Source of the DNA: Mesorhizobium wenxiniae
GTDB lineage: Bacteria > Pseudomonadota > Alphaproteobacteria > Rhizobiales > Rhizobiaceae
DNA length: 64,000 nucleotides
Assembly: GCF_002284535.1 (NCBI RefSeq)
Contig: NZ_NPKH01000023.1
Coordinates: forward strand, 527,767-591,766
Reading direction: 5' to 3'
Each line of letters begins with the position of its first letter. Within the stretch, counting starts at the first letter, position 1. Shown in pieces: positions 53,529 to 62,589 of the stretch. Made by a program: the position numbers and the translations under genes. A model generated the notes under the pieces. The model ran no database searches and was not told the DNA's origin. It saw only the letters and a program-made list of their open reading frames with translations.

Positions 53529-54371
53529 TTATTGTTGTTGGTGGAGCTCCCAAGCTGCAGCGCCGTCCGCATTCTCATGGATGATCGCCATCAATCCTCT
53601 CACGACGGCACGAGGGTTGGAATGCTGGTATATGTTGCGGCCATAGACCATGCCTGCCGCGCCTTGTGCCATAAGCGCCGCCGACTTGTCGAAGACGGCG
53701 CGCAAATCCTCCCTGCCCCCACCGCGCACCAGGACAGGACAGCGCGCCGCCGCCACGACCCGGTGGAAGTCGTTCGGATCGGTGGTCGGGTCCGCCTTGA
53801 TGATGTCGGCGCCCATCTCGCTTGCGAGCCGGGTCAGGGTGACGATCTTTTCTGGGTCGCCGTCGACCATGTAGCCCCCGCGCTCCGAGTTGGGCAGCAT
53901 CGCCAGCGGCTCGATCATCAGCGGCAGGCCGTATCTTTCGCAGTCGGCGCGAACGCGGGCAATGTTGTGGACGCATTGCCGGAACAGGTCCGGCTCATCG
54001 GGCAGCATGAATAGATTGACGACCACGCAGGCCGCGTCCATCTCCAGCGCGCCGATCAGTGGCTCGGCTTCGTTCTGCAGGATGGCCCACATCGAGCGAT
54101 GGCGGGTTTTGTTATATGGATTGCCCATGTCTATGCGCATGACCAATGCCGGCTTGTCCTTGCCAGGCAAGGACTGCAGCAGATCGGCCTGGCCATAATT
54201 CATCTGAATGGCGTCCGGTCCCGCGGCAACCAGCTGGGCGACGACGCCGGCCATATCCTCGAGCCCTTCCAGAAACGACGGCTCGTTGCACACGCCATGG
54301 TCGATTGCGACGTCGAGACAGCGCGCTCCCCCGAACAACCGGTTCATGCGGACTTTCTTGTTGATGCGCAT
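53529..54371 (-). CDS. Class I aldolase, DhnA/LsrF family
   Basis: A 280-residue Schiff-base aldolase: CLDVAIDHGVCNEP near the N-terminus, LPLMIEPLAML, and GADIIKADPTTDP with the expected catalytic Lys192. VLVRGGG and AAGMVYGRNIYQH complete the phosphate-binding end of the (beta/alpha)8 barrel. The family includes FbaB, IolJ-like enzymes and LsrF, which processes phosphorylated autoinducer-2. It probably cleaves a ketose phosphate formed by the kinase and GlpD-like enzyme. AAGGAAGGAG gives a very strong ribosome site; it overlaps the upstream gene by 28 bases. Confidence 0.8.
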   Translation of the reverse strand: MRINKKVRMNRLFGGARCLDVAIDHGVCNEPSFLEGLEDMAGVVAQLVAAGPDAIQMNYGQADLLQSLPGKDKPALVMRIDMGNPYNKTRHRSMWAILQNEAEPLIGALEMDAACVVVNLFMLPDEPDLFRQCVHNIARVRADCERYGLPLMIEPLAMLPNSERGGYMVDGDPEKIVTLTRLASEMGADIIKADPTTDPNDFHRVVAAARCPVLVRGGGREDLRAVFDKSAALMAQGAAGMVYGRNIYQHSNPRAVVRGLMAIIHENADGAAAWELHQQQ

Positions 54372-56080
54372 TCGGCGCTCCTTCCTTGGTCTTTTTGGGA
54401 TAGCTGGTCGAGATCGACGCCGTGCCGGTGTTGCAACAGGGCAAGGAAATCGGTGCGCTCGAATGCCTTGCGCGCGGCGTCCCAGTTCTTTTCGACAGCG
54501 AGAATATCGAGAACCGCATCGAGAAGGTCGGCCGAGAGAGCACCGGTGATGGCGATTGTCGTGCGGCGAAGCAACAGGTCCTCCAGCTGCTCGACATATT
54601 CGTTGGCGATGAGGTATCGAATCTCCCGGGCCGAGTAGTCGCTGCCGGGCAAGAGCTCGTCATGTCCCGCTGCCATATAGGCGGCGAAGGCATCCGCCGC
54701 GGTTCCGTAGCGCTCGAAGAGGCTGCGCATGCGGTCAAGCGACAGGCCGTGCGTCGCCGCGCGTTCTGCGCACCATTTTGCAGGGGCAGTGGGAAAATCC
54801 CGGCCGCCGCCGATCGGCATGTTTTCGGTGCCGACGACGCGCTGACGGTGCAATCGCTCGAGCACGATATCTGCTGCCAGTTCGCCGAACGATCGGAAGG
54901 TGGTCCATTTCCCGCCGATCATGCAGAGCGTCGGCGGCAGTATAGCGGCGCCCTCGACCAGTTCGCAGAAATGATCGCGGGGAATGCGCCCGGTAAAACT
55001 GTCTTGGCTTATCGGCAGCGGCCTCACCCCGGTGAACTGAAAGACGATGTCGGCATCAGTGATCTCGATCCCGGGAAACACGAATGACAGGGACTGCAGG
55101 ATGTATTGCCGCTCGTCATCGACGCAGCGCGCCTGGTCGGGATCGTCGACACGGATGTCCGTCGAGCCGACCAGCACGTTGCCGAGATAGGGGAACAGGA
55201 TGCAGATCCGGCCATCCTCGTTCTCGTAATAGATCATGTGACCGTCGAGCGCGTCATGAAGTTCGCGATTGTCGACGATCAGATGCGAACCTTTGGTGCC
55301 GCCCATAAGCTTCGGCGCAATGGCTCCGATTGCCGAATTGGTCAGGTCGATCCAGCCGCCTGTGGCATTGACGACGAGCCGCGGCTTCACGGCTACCGTT
55401 TCGCCAGAAAGTCGGTCATTAAGCACCAGGGTCGCGTCATCGAGCGATACGCGTGCATAGTTGAGCGCTCGAGCGGACGGCTTTTGGTTCATGGTGTCGC
55501 GCAGCATCTCGGTCCCCAACCGCTCGGGGTGGCTGACCCAGGCATCATAGTATGTCGCCGAATTGCGAATAGCAGGATTGATTGCAGGCCAGACCCTGAG
55601 TGTTTCGGCTCGGCTCCTGAATTTATGCGTCGGGACGATACGCCGTGCGGCGGTGAAGAAATCATACATCGCCAGGCCGGTCTTGATGACCAAAGCGCCG
55701 CGCCGGCCCGGACGACGGGTTAGCCCAAGGAAACGAAATGCGCCATTTGCGATGCCTGAGAACAGGTCGAAGATAGGCACCGTGGTTGGCAGTGGCGCAA
55801 CGTAGTGCGGCGCGTTCTTCAACAGCCGATCGCGTTCGAGCAGAGATTCGCGGACCAGCTTGAACTCGCCGTTTTCAAGATAGCGCAAGCCGCCATGAAC
55901 CATGCGCGAAAGGGCCGCGCTGGCGCCGGAACAATAATCGCCCTGTTCCGCGAGCAGCACATCAACGCCCTGCAAAGCGAGTTCGCGAAACACGCTGATG
56001 CCGTTAATGCCGCCGCCTATGACGAGCACGTCGACATCGGGGTTCTCGCGCAAGCCGGCGATCGTCTGGATGCGATTCAT
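54344..56080 (-). CDS. GlpD-like FAD-dependent polyol-phosphate dehydrogenase
   Basis: A 578-residue flavoenzyme: DVLVIGGGINGISVFRELALQ (FAD loop), GDYCSGASAALSRMVHGGLRYLE, RLVVNATGGWIDL, KGSHLIVDNREL, LFPYLGNVLVGSTD and TLCMIGGKWTTFRSFGELAADIV are the GlpD pattern. GlpD proteins oxidise glycerol 3-phosphate at the membrane; relatives such as EryB oxidise erythritol phosphate. Given the kinase and aldolase beside it, a polyol phosphate other than glycerol 3-phosphate is likely. The extra C-terminal tail (about 70 residues) is variable in the family. Confidence 0.87.
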   Translation of the reverse strand: MNRIQTIAGLRENPDVDVLVIGGGINGISVFRELALQGVDVLLAEQGDYCSGASAALSRMVHGGLRYLENGEFKLVRESLLERDRLLKNAPHYVAPLPTTVPIFDLFSGIANGAFRFLGLTRRPGRRGALVIKTGLAMYDFFTAARRIVPTHKFRSRAETLRVWPAINPAIRNSATYYDAWVSHPERLGTEMLRDTMNQKPSARALNYARVSLDDATLVLNDRLSGETVAVKPRLVVNATGGWIDLTNSAIGAIAPKLMGGTKGSHLIVDNRELHDALDGHMIYYENEDGRICILFPYLGNVLVGSTDIRVDDPDQARCVDDERQYILQSLSFVFPGIEITDADIVFQFTGVRPLPISQDSFTGRIPRDHFCELVEGAAILPPTLCMIGGKWTTFRSFGELAADIVLERLHRQRVVGTENMPIGGGRDFPTAPAKWCAERAATHGLSLDRMRSLFERYGTAADAFAAYMAAGHDELLPGSDYSAREIRYLIANEYVEQLEDLLLRRTTIAITGALSADLLDAVLDILAVEKNWDAARKAFERTDFLALLQHRHGVDLDQLSQKDQGRSAECASTRKSA

Positions 56081-56098
56081 GTCAAGATGCGCTTTCGA

Positions 56099-57094
56099 TC
56101 ACGCATCTATCGCGACGAGATGCACGGCCACCGCCGCATCGACGGCCGCCAGTTCCGCAGCGCTCAGCGAAATCTCCCCTGCCCTGGCGTTGTCGCGCGC
56201 CTGCGCCGCGCTTCGCGCTCCACACAACGCGAAGGTGATACCGGGCTGCGCCAGCGTCCAGGCGATCACGATCTGCGCCATGCTTGCCTGGTGGACCTCC
56301 GCGACCGGGGCCAGGGCATGTTTCAAAACGGCTACCTTGCGCCGGTTGGCCTGAGAGAAGCGCGGATTGCTTTTGCGCTGGTCGTCGCCGCTGAACTCAC
56401 GCGCCGGATCGATCGCGCCCGAAAGCAGGCCGAGCGCAAGCGACGAGTAACTGAGCGCAGCAACTTGATGCTGGCGCGCGATCGGCAGCAATGTCTGCTC
56501 AATCTCGCGATCCAGCATCGAATACCTTTCCTGGATCGCGTCGAGCTGGCCAGCTCCTACATACTGCTGCAGCTCGGCAGTGTTGAGATTGCTTGCGCCG
56601 ATGGCGCGGATCTTGCCAGCTGATTTGAGGCGTTCGAGCGCTTCCATTGTCTCGGCAATGGGGGTCGTCGGGTCCTGCCAATGGGTGATGTAGAGATCGA
56701 TATAATCGGTGCCGAGCCGCCTCAGGCTCTGCTCCACTTCATGAGCGATGCCATCGGCGCCCAGATATCGGTTCACCGGCTTTCCGTCCTGATCGAAGAA
56801 GTGATTGCCCTTTTTCGAATGCCAGTTCAGGCCACATTTGGTGGCGATGACCGCGCGGTCGCGCCGGCCCTTGATGGCCTTGCCGACGATCTCCTCGCTG
56901 CGGCCGAGACCGTAAGCCGGCGCGGTGTCGATCAACGAGACGCCGGCATCGATGGACGCCTGGATCGCAGCGATCGATTCAGCTTCATCCGTGCCACCCC
57001 ACATCCAGCCGCCGATAGCCCAGGTTCCGAGCCCTACTGCCGACGTGACAACGCCGGACTTGCCGACGCGACGGGTGATTTGTCGAGAATTCAT
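56099..57094 (-). CDS. Aldo/keto reductase
   Basis: A 331-residue enzyme: GLGTWAIGGWMWGG, SLIDTAPAYGLGRSEEIVGKAI with the catalytic Asp and Tyr, VIATKCGLNW with the Lys, and YITHWQDPTTP with the His, so the tetrad is complete. YSSLALGLLSG and GARSAAQARDNA are cofactor-binding regions. It could reduce the aldehyde released by the aldolase or interconvert a sugar and polyol. Its ATG overlaps the regulator stop (ATGA). Confidence 0.87.
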   Translation of the reverse strand: MNSRQITRRVGKSGVVTSAVGLGTWAIGGWMWGGTDEAESIAAIQASIDAGVSLIDTAPAYGLGRSEEIVGKAIKGRRDRAVIATKCGLNWHSKKGNHFFDQDGKPVNRYLGADGIAHEVEQSLRRLGTDYIDLYITHWQDPTTPIAETMEALERLKSAGKIRAIGASNLNTAELQQYVGAGQLDAIQERYSMLDREIEQTLLPIARQHQVAALSYSSLALGLLSGAIDPAREFSGDDQRKSNPRFSQANRRKVAVLKHALAPVAEVHQASMAQIVIAWTLAQPGITFALCGARSAAQARDNARAGEISLSAAELAAVDAAVAVHLVAIDA

Positions 57095-58071
57095 GCTGCA
57101 TTTCCTTCAGCGAGCTCGAGGATCTTCAAGCCGGTGGTTTCGTCGGTGACGAGGGTATCGAGGTGAGAGCCGCGCATGGCACTGAGGATCGGGACCACCT
57201 TGCTTGCGCCGCTTGCGACCCCGATCGACTGCGGAATGGTCGCGAATTCCTCGAGCGTCAGCGAAACGAGTGAGTGGTTGAGGCGGTAGTCCGCGAGCTT
57301 GCCGCTGCCGTCTATGAGATGGGCGAGCAGCTCGCCCGCCGCGCCCGAGCGCTCGATGGCCAGCCGGTCGGCGCTTGAGGACGGGTGCAGATCGTAGTAG
57401 CTCGAATCGTCGGTCAGGATGGAGCCGATGCCGACGACCGCAAGCGTTGCTTCGCGCGCCTTGTTGAAGACATCCGAAACGGCCCGGACGCCCATCAGCA
57501 TGTCACGTTGGGCCGGGCTGTCGGCAAACAGCGGCGCGTGAATCTGATAAGCGCGGCCGCCGAGTCTGTCGGCCATCAGAGACGCGACATGATTGACGTC
57601 GGTGTAATGCTTGCCCTGGACCAGGCCGGTCGCGGGAACAACCTCGACGTCGTAGCTGCGGCTCGGCTTGAGGCCAGCGACGACGGCACTCACCCCTTTG
57701 CCCCCGGTAATGGAAATCGTGTCGCCGTCCTTGATCGTCTCGAGCACCAGCCTGGCCGCGGCCTCGCCGACGCGCTGGAGCGCAGTCTGCGGATTGTCCG
57801 AAACGGAAGGGACGACGACGGCCCTTTGGAGTCCACCTATCGCGACCAGTCGCGCCTCGATGTCGACCAGTTGCTCGACCGGCGACTTGATCTTGATCTC
57901 GACAAGCCCGAGTTGATGACCGCGCTTGATCAGCCGGTTGACGGTCGCATGCGAGATGCCGAGCTCCTTGGCGATTTCAGCTTGCGTCTTGGCTTCCATG
58001 TAATGAAGCACAAGCGCCTGATACATCTGACGGACGATCGTGATGTCGTCCCGCGAATTGGTTGGTGACAT
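57091..58071 (-). CDS. SorC/DeoR-family sugar-binding regulator (EryD/LsrR-like)
   Basis: A 326-residue regulator with an N-terminal helix-turn-helix (AEIAKELGISHATVNRLIKRG, residues 31-51) and a SorC sugar-phosphate domain: VGEAAARLVLETIKDGDTISITGGKGVSAV, VVPATGLVQGKHYTDVN, VVGIGSILTDDS, GSGKLADYRLNHSL and ASKVVPILSAMRGSHLDTLVTDETT. SorC proteins such as LsrR and EryD answer to the phosphorylated substrate made by the operon kinase. The start at 58071 gives family length; the ribosome site is weak. It lies inside the operon it presumably controls. Confidence 0.87.
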   Translation of the reverse strand: MSPTNSRDDITIVRQMYQALVLHYMEAKTQAEIAKELGISHATVNRLIKRGHQLGLVEIKIKSPVEQLVDIEARLVAIGGLQRAVVVPSVSDNPQTALQRVGEAAARLVLETIKDGDTISITGGKGVSAVVAGLKPSRSYDVEVVPATGLVQGKHYTDVNHVASLMADRLGGRAYQIHAPLFADSPAQRDMLMGVRAVSDVFNKAREATLAVVGIGSILTDDSSYYDLHPSSSADRLAIERSGAAGELLAHLIDGSGKLADYRLNHSLVSLTLEEFATIPQSIGVASGASKVVPILSAMRGSHLDTLVTDETTGLKILELAEGNAA

Positions 58072-58100
58072 GATTGGATGCTCAACTCTCGCGCTGCTGC

Positions 58101-59090
58101 TCAGGATTTCCTGCGATGCAGGAAGTGGTCGATCGATACTGCCGCGAGCAGGATGCATCCCTTGATCATGTCCTGCCAATAGACGGAGACGTCGAGCAGG
58201 ATCAGCGAACTTGTGACGACCGAGAGCAGCGCCATGCCCAGTATGGCGCCGAAGATGGTGCCCGAGCCGCCATTGAGCGATGCCCCGCCAATCACCGCCG
58301 CGGCGATGATGTTGAGCTCCATGCCAGCGCCGAAGGTCGGGGTCGCAGCGCCAAAGCGCGACATGTAGATGACGCCGGCAAAGCCCGCCAGGGTCGAGCA
58401 GAGAACCGTGACCCAGAATTTAACCTGCTTGGTCTTGATGCCCGAAAATTGGGCCGCCTTCTCGTTGCTGCCGGTATAGAAGACCTTGCGGAAGGCGGTG
58501 GCACGCCGAAGCAGGAAATCGAAGATGGCTACGACCACAACAAAGATGACGATGACATAAGGCACATTGCCGAAGCTGCCCTGGCCGATCGCTTTGAACC
58601 CCGGCGGCAGGGTGAACAGCGACAGCGGGGTTCCCTTGGTGATGACAAGGCAAAGACCGCGCACGATCACCATCGCCGCCAGCGATGTGATGAAGTGATT
58701 GAGTCCGATGACGGTCACGAAGAAGCCCATCGCCGCGCCGATCAGCGCGCTGGCGCCTATCCCGATCAGGCTCGCGGTCCACGGGTCCAGACCCATCAGG
58801 AAGAGAGCGCCTGACACGACCATGGAGAAGCAGACCACCGACCCGACGGACAGGTCGATGCCGCCGACAATGAGAAGTATCGTCATGCCGACCACGACGA
58901 TGCCTTCGATGGAGAAGCTCATCAGCATGGCGCGGAAATTTCCCCAAGTCAGGAAATGCGGCGAAGCGAATGTCATGGCGATGCACAGCGCCAGCATGAT
59001 TGCGATCAGCCCCGCCTCGCGCATTGACCCAAGACGCAACCAGTTGCGCCCGCCAAGCCCGGGGGCGCTCGCCTTGAATTCAGCGTCCAT
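58101..59090 (-). CDS. Ribose-type (CUT2) ABC permease
   Basis: A 329-residue permease: LIVGGIDLSVGSVVCFSMV, GFFVTVIGLNHFITSLAA, YTGSNEKAAQFSGI and AAVIGGASLNGGSGTIFGAILG are RbsC family marks. The start at 59090 has AGGAACC at good spacing. One permease gene implies a homodimeric channel, unlike Lsr with its two. Confidence 0.9.
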   Translation of the reverse strand: MDAEFKASAPGLGGRNWLRLGSMREAGLIAIMLALCIAMTFASPHFLTWGNFRAMLMSFSIEGIVVVGMTILLIVGGIDLSVGSVVCFSMVVSGALFLMGLDPWTASLIGIGASALIGAAMGFFVTVIGLNHFITSLAAMVIVRGLCLVITKGTPLSLFTLPPGFKAIGQGSFGNVPYVIVIFVVVVAIFDFLLRRATAFRKVFYTGSNEKAAQFSGIKTKQVKFWVTVLCSTLAGFAGVIYMSRFGAATPTFGAGMELNIIAAAVIGGASLNGGSGTIFGAILGMALLSVVTSSLILLDVSVYWQDMIKGCILLAAVSIDHFLHRRKS

Positions 59091-59109
59091 GAGGGTTCCT
59101 CCGGTCTGT

Positions 59110-60651
59110 CTAAGCGACATTCTGTACCTGCCTTGCATTTGACCGTTGCTGACGGAGACCCGAAGCCAGCAGCATGATTGCCTCTTCGGTCAATTCGTCC
59201 GCGCCCAGTTCGCCGGCGATGGCACCTTCGTGTATGACAAGCACCCGGTCGCTGAGCCCGATTAATTCCGGAAGCTCGGATGAAATCACGATGACGCCGA
59301 CGCCCCGCTCGGCGAGATCGCGAAGCAGGCGATGAATTTCCACTTTCGCGCCGACATCGACCCCGCGTGTGGGCTCGTCCAGAATGACCACTTTGGGGCC
59401 AACCGACAGAAGCCTGGCGATGGCGACCTTCTGCTGATTGCCACCGCTAAGCGTCGACACCTGTGCCTCGATGCCGCCCATGCGTACACCGTGGCGCTCG
59501 ACCAGATCGGTGGCTTGCTTTGCCTCGGCGCGGCGATCGAGCAGCCCAAGCGGTGTGGTCAGTTTCCGAAGGTCCAGCGCGGAGATATTAGATGCAACCG
59601 ACAGGTCCAGGAACAGGCCCGACGCCTTGCGGTCCTCTGAGAGGTAGACCAGGCCTGCGCGCACGGCATCGCTATAGGTCCTGATGCTGACCGGCTCGCC
59701 ATTGAGTTCGACCGATCCCGACACCTTCGGGCGCAAGCCGCAAACGGTCTGGACCATCTCGCTGCGGCCCGCGCCAATCAACCCGCCGATGCCAAGAATT
59801 TCACCCGCACGAAGCGCGAAGCTGACGCCGTCGGAACCCTCTCGATAGGAGAGATTCCCGACCGACAGCACAGGGCGGTCGGTACGCCGTTCAGGCGAGA
59901 GCTTTTGCGGATAGAGCTGCGTGATTTCGCGCCCGACCATCTTGCGCACGACATCATTGGGAGTGACCGACGCGATAGAATCGGTCGCGACATATCTGCC
60001 GTCACGAAAGACCGTGACGCGGTCGCAGAGGTTGAATATCTCGGCCATGCGGTGGCTGATGTAGATAATTGAAATTCCGCGCGCCTTGAGATCGCGGACA
60101 ATGGCGAAAAGGCGCCGCGCCTCGGTCTCGGTCAGGGCGGCTGTCGGCTCATCGAGCATCAGCACCCGGCATTCGAGCGTCAGCGCCTTGGCTATTTCTA
60201 CAAGTTGCTGGTTGGAAATCGAAAGGTCGGCGACCGGCGTCTCGACCGGGATCGGCGCCAGCAGGTCCATTATCTTCTGCGCATCAATGTAGAGCCGGCG
60301 AAAATTCATCAGTGGCGCGCGCCGATTGTTGATGGCCGCCATGAGGATATTCTCGGCGACCGTAGCATCCTGGCAGAGCGCGATTTCCTGATGGACGAGG
60401 CCTATGCCAAGCCGCTGCGCGGCGGATGGTGATGCAATGGTGACGTCCTTGCCTTCGAGACGAATGGCGCCTTCGTCGGGTTGCACAATGCCGGCGATGA
60501 TATTCATCAGCGTGGACTTGCCCGCGCCATTCTCGCCGCACAGCGCGTGAATTTCGCCCCGCTGCAGCGTGAAATCGACCCCGGTCAGCGCTTTGATGGC
60601 GCCGAAAGATTTCGATATGTCGCGGATTTCAAGAATGGCGGCGGCAGTCAC
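59110..60651 (-). CDS. Ribose-type (CUT2) ABC ATPase with two nucleotide-binding domains
   Basis: A 513-residue RbsA/MglA-type ATPase. Domain 1: ISKSFGAIKALTGVDF, Walker A GENGAGKST, SISNQQLVEIAKALT and VLMLDEPTAALT. Domain 2: LGIGGLIGAGRSEMVQ (Walker A degenerate, normal for RbsA), LSGGNQQKVAIARLL and VVILDEPTRGVDVGAK. GTG start with GGGGGACGGA upstream. Powers the importer. Confidence 0.91.
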   Translation of the reverse strand: MTAAAILEIRDISKSFGAIKALTGVDFTLQRGEIHALCGENGAGKSTLMNIIAGIVQPDEGAIRLEGKDVTIASPSAAQRLGIGLVHQEIALCQDATVAENILMAAINNRRAPLMNFRRLYIDAQKIMDLLAPIPVETPVADLSISNQQLVEIAKALTLECRVLMLDEPTAALTETEARRLFAIVRDLKARGISIIYISHRMAEIFNLCDRVTVFRDGRYVATDSIASVTPNDVVRKMVGREITQLYPQKLSPERRTDRPVLSVGNLSYREGSDGVSFALRAGEILGIGGLIGAGRSEMVQTVCGLRPKVSGSVELNGEPVSIRTYSDAVRAGLVYLSEDRKASGLFLDLSVASNISALDLRKLTTPLGLLDRRAEAKQATDLVERHGVRMGGIEAQVSTLSGGNQQKVAIARLLSVGPKVVILDEPTRGVDVGAKVEIHRLLRDLAERGVGVIVISSELPELIGLSDRVLVIHEGAIAGELGADELTEEAIMLLASGLRQQRSNARQVQNVA

Positions 60652-60688
60652 TCCGTCCCCCTGCAGCGTTGAAGTTGACGGTTGGGTC

Positions 60689-60712
60689 GACGGGGCGCGA
60701 GCGCGCCCCGTC
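60689..60712 (-). repeat. Strong hairpin between binding-protein and ATPase genes
   Basis: GACGGGGCGCG and CGCGCCCCGTC form a perfect 11-bp stem with a two-base loop in the 108-base gap downstream of the binding-protein gene (ends 60760). Probable partial terminator or 3'-protecting stem. Confidence 0.6.
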
Positions 60713-60759
60713 CCGGATCGAGCATCTTCGAAGAGCCCCGAAGAGATAACGGTGAGCCC

Positions 60760-61791
60760 TTATTCCTCGATGCCCTTGGTGCCGCGCCGCTTGAGGTAGG
60801 CATCCCAATAGAAATCGTCGGCATTTTCCGCAGTGACGATGGAAAAGCCGTTGTCGACGAAAGGCACGCCCATGCCATTGAATCCCGACCGCCGGGCGTC
60901 GTTCATCGGATCGATCAGCTCAGGATGCTTGGCCAGCCACAGCAGCATGAACCCCATATAGCCCTGCATGCCCTGGTTCGGGTTGACTGAGCCAAAAATT
61001 TCGCCGGCCTTGATCATATCGAGGATCTTGGCGTTGACGTCGGCCAGCATAACTCGGATCTTGCCGCCGCCTTCCTTCGCGGCCTGAGCGGCGCCGATTG
61101 CCGAGTTGGCTTCCGGCATGAACACCGCGCCCAGTTCGGGATGCGCCTGCGCGAGGCTGAGCACGGCCTGATAGGCCTTCGTCGCATCCTGGTTCGACGC
61201 CGCGCGGCCGACAAGCTTCATATCCGGCCATTTGGCTTCCATGCGGGCGATGAAGGCGGCGATGCGCTTGTCGTGATTGTCCTGTCCAGGGTTTTCGAGG
61301 ACCGCGTATTCGCCCTTGCCGTCCATCGCCCTGGCGACTGCATCGGCGGCATAGGTGCCTTCGGCGACGTTGTCGGAGGTGATGTAGGATACTCGTTTGG
61401 AGTTGGGCGAATCTGCGGCGAATGTGACTACGGCCGTTCCCTGGTCTATCGCCCGATTGATTGGCTCGATGAATGGATCGGAGTTCATCGGATGCACCAG
61501 GATGCCAGCCGGCTTCTGAGCCAGCGCCTGGTCGAATGTCGCTATCTGCTTGTTCACGTCGTATTCTGGCGTTCCGGTGTATTCGGTCTCGCAACCGAAC
61601 TGCTGTCCGGCCTGCTTGAACATCTCATAGACCGGGAACCAATATTCGACGCCCGAAACCATGACGTTCATGACGTATTTTTCACCCGGCTCGCATTTGA
61701 ACGGGTTAGCGGTCTGGGCCGCGGCGTGGCTTGCCCCCAACACAGTGGTGGCTGCTGCCGAAATGGCGAGCATGCTCAAAAATTTGCGCAA
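60760..61791 (-). CDS. Ribose-type periplasmic sugar-binding protein
   Basis: A 343-residue protein with a signal peptide (RKFLSMLAISAAATTVLGAS, cleavage near AAA-QT) and the Peripla_BP_4 fold: MNVMVSGVEYWFPVYEMFKQ, QALAQKPAGILVHPMNSDPF, VVTFAADSPNSKRVSYIT and VFMPEANSAIGAAQAAKE. The mature start CEPGEKYVMN is slightly unusual in having a Cys. TTG 61791 is chosen because GGGAGGA precedes it and the signal peptide begins there; ATG 61773 is an alternative. First gene of the nine-gene operon. Confidence 0.88.
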   Translation of the reverse strand: MRKFLSMLAISAAATTVLGASHAAAQTANPFKCEPGEKYVMNVMVSGVEYWFPVYEMFKQAGQQFGCETEYTGTPEYDVNKQIATFDQALAQKPAGILVHPMNSDPFIEPINRAIDQGTAVVTFAADSPNSKRVSYITSDNVAEGTYAADAVARAMDGKGEYAVLENPGQDNHDKRIAAFIARMEAKWPDMKLVGRAASNQDATKAYQAVLSLAQAHPELGAVFMPEANSAIGAAQAAKEGGGKIRVMLADVNAKILDMIKAGEIFGSVNPNQGMQGYMGFMLLWLAKHPELIDPMNDARRSGFNGMGVPFVDNGFSIVTAENADDFYWDAYLKRRGTKGIEE

Positions 61792-62329
61792 GAGTCCTCC
61801 CTCGGCCGAAGCCTGGTCAATGGGCGGTCGGACACTTACGTGCCGCCGCTTGTGGTTGATGAGGCCGAACCTCCTCCCGAGGCCCAGCAGTCGATCATTC
61901 GCAGGAGTTGGCTCGAGTGTCAATAAAATTCATGTTCTGAAATATATTTCACACCCAGCCGACGAGACAACTCGCTTCGCCATCTCAGCGGGCTGACCCT
62001 CGTGCGTATGGACCCGGCGCCGGAGCATGGCCTAGCGCGACTTGCACTATGCTATTGGCTCGCTGTCATTAAGACTCTCAGGGAGGCAACAACGGCGCGG
62101 CTCACGACCCAGTTGGTGAAGCGAAAAATATGAACGTGCGGGAGGGAGGCGGGCTTCGAGGCTGACGAATGCGTGGCGACGGGCTGAGCGGTCTGGGATT
62201 TGGCTGGCTAGCAGAGCAGTCAGGCGAAAGAATTGAGGCGGTGGTCTGCGCGGACAGCCGCTACGCGTGGCAAACACACCAACAAAAAGGTCACCTTACG
62301 CTATCTCAAAGTCCGTATGCTGCCGCCAT
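61792..62329. other. Promoter region of the polyol operon and non-coding spacer
   Basis: About 540 bases with no recognised gene. It should hold the promoter of the nine-gene operon and contains the palindrome at 61938-61951. Reading frames in the right half of this stretch have no family features. Confidence 0.4.
61938..61951. promoter_or_regulatory. Palindromic operator candidate for the SorC-type regulator
   Basis: TGAAATATATTTCA is a perfect 14-base palindrome in an AT-rich island, 147 bases upstream of the binding-protein start. SorC/LsrR/EryD regulators often bind TGAA...TTCA inverted repeats, so it may control the polyol operon. Confidence 0.45.
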
Positions 62330-62566
62330 CTATGAGTTCCGCGAAACGATCCGGCGGGCGTGTGTTGCAGGTGGCTTCCTACGCTGTCGTTCGAGCCGCG
62401 CCTCGCCCCACTTCGAAACCATCTCCACAATAGGCCGCAGACTTTCACCTTCCTCGCTGACGCGGGACTCCACCCGCAGTGAACCTCGGCTTAGACCCGT
62501 CCTGCTGACCAGTCCTGCCTCCCCCAAATCCCGGAGTTGCTTGGTGAGAAGCCGTATGCCGGGCAC
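62330..62566 (-). pseudogene. HxlR-family winged-helix regulator remnant
   Basis: The frame reads MPGIRLLTKQLRDLGEAGLVSRT, then a divergent stretch and ESLRPIVEMVSKWGEA. This is the C-terminal two-thirds of an HxlR-type winged helix (PGIS-x2-LTQQLRELE-x-DGLVxR and SLxPIxxxLxxWG). The N-terminal Cys and first helices (CPV...IGGKW) are absent; upstream in frame there is only the terminator hairpin of the neighbouring gene. So it is truncated and probably inactive. Confidence 0.5.
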
Positions 62567-62589
62567 CCGGCGATGCGGCTCGTTGAAGA

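Noticed and set aside
53529..61791. Naming the operon as a true lsr (autoinducer-2) system
   Set aside because: There is one permease gene instead of two, no lsrG, and three extra oxidoreductases; the kinase motif is LyxK-like.
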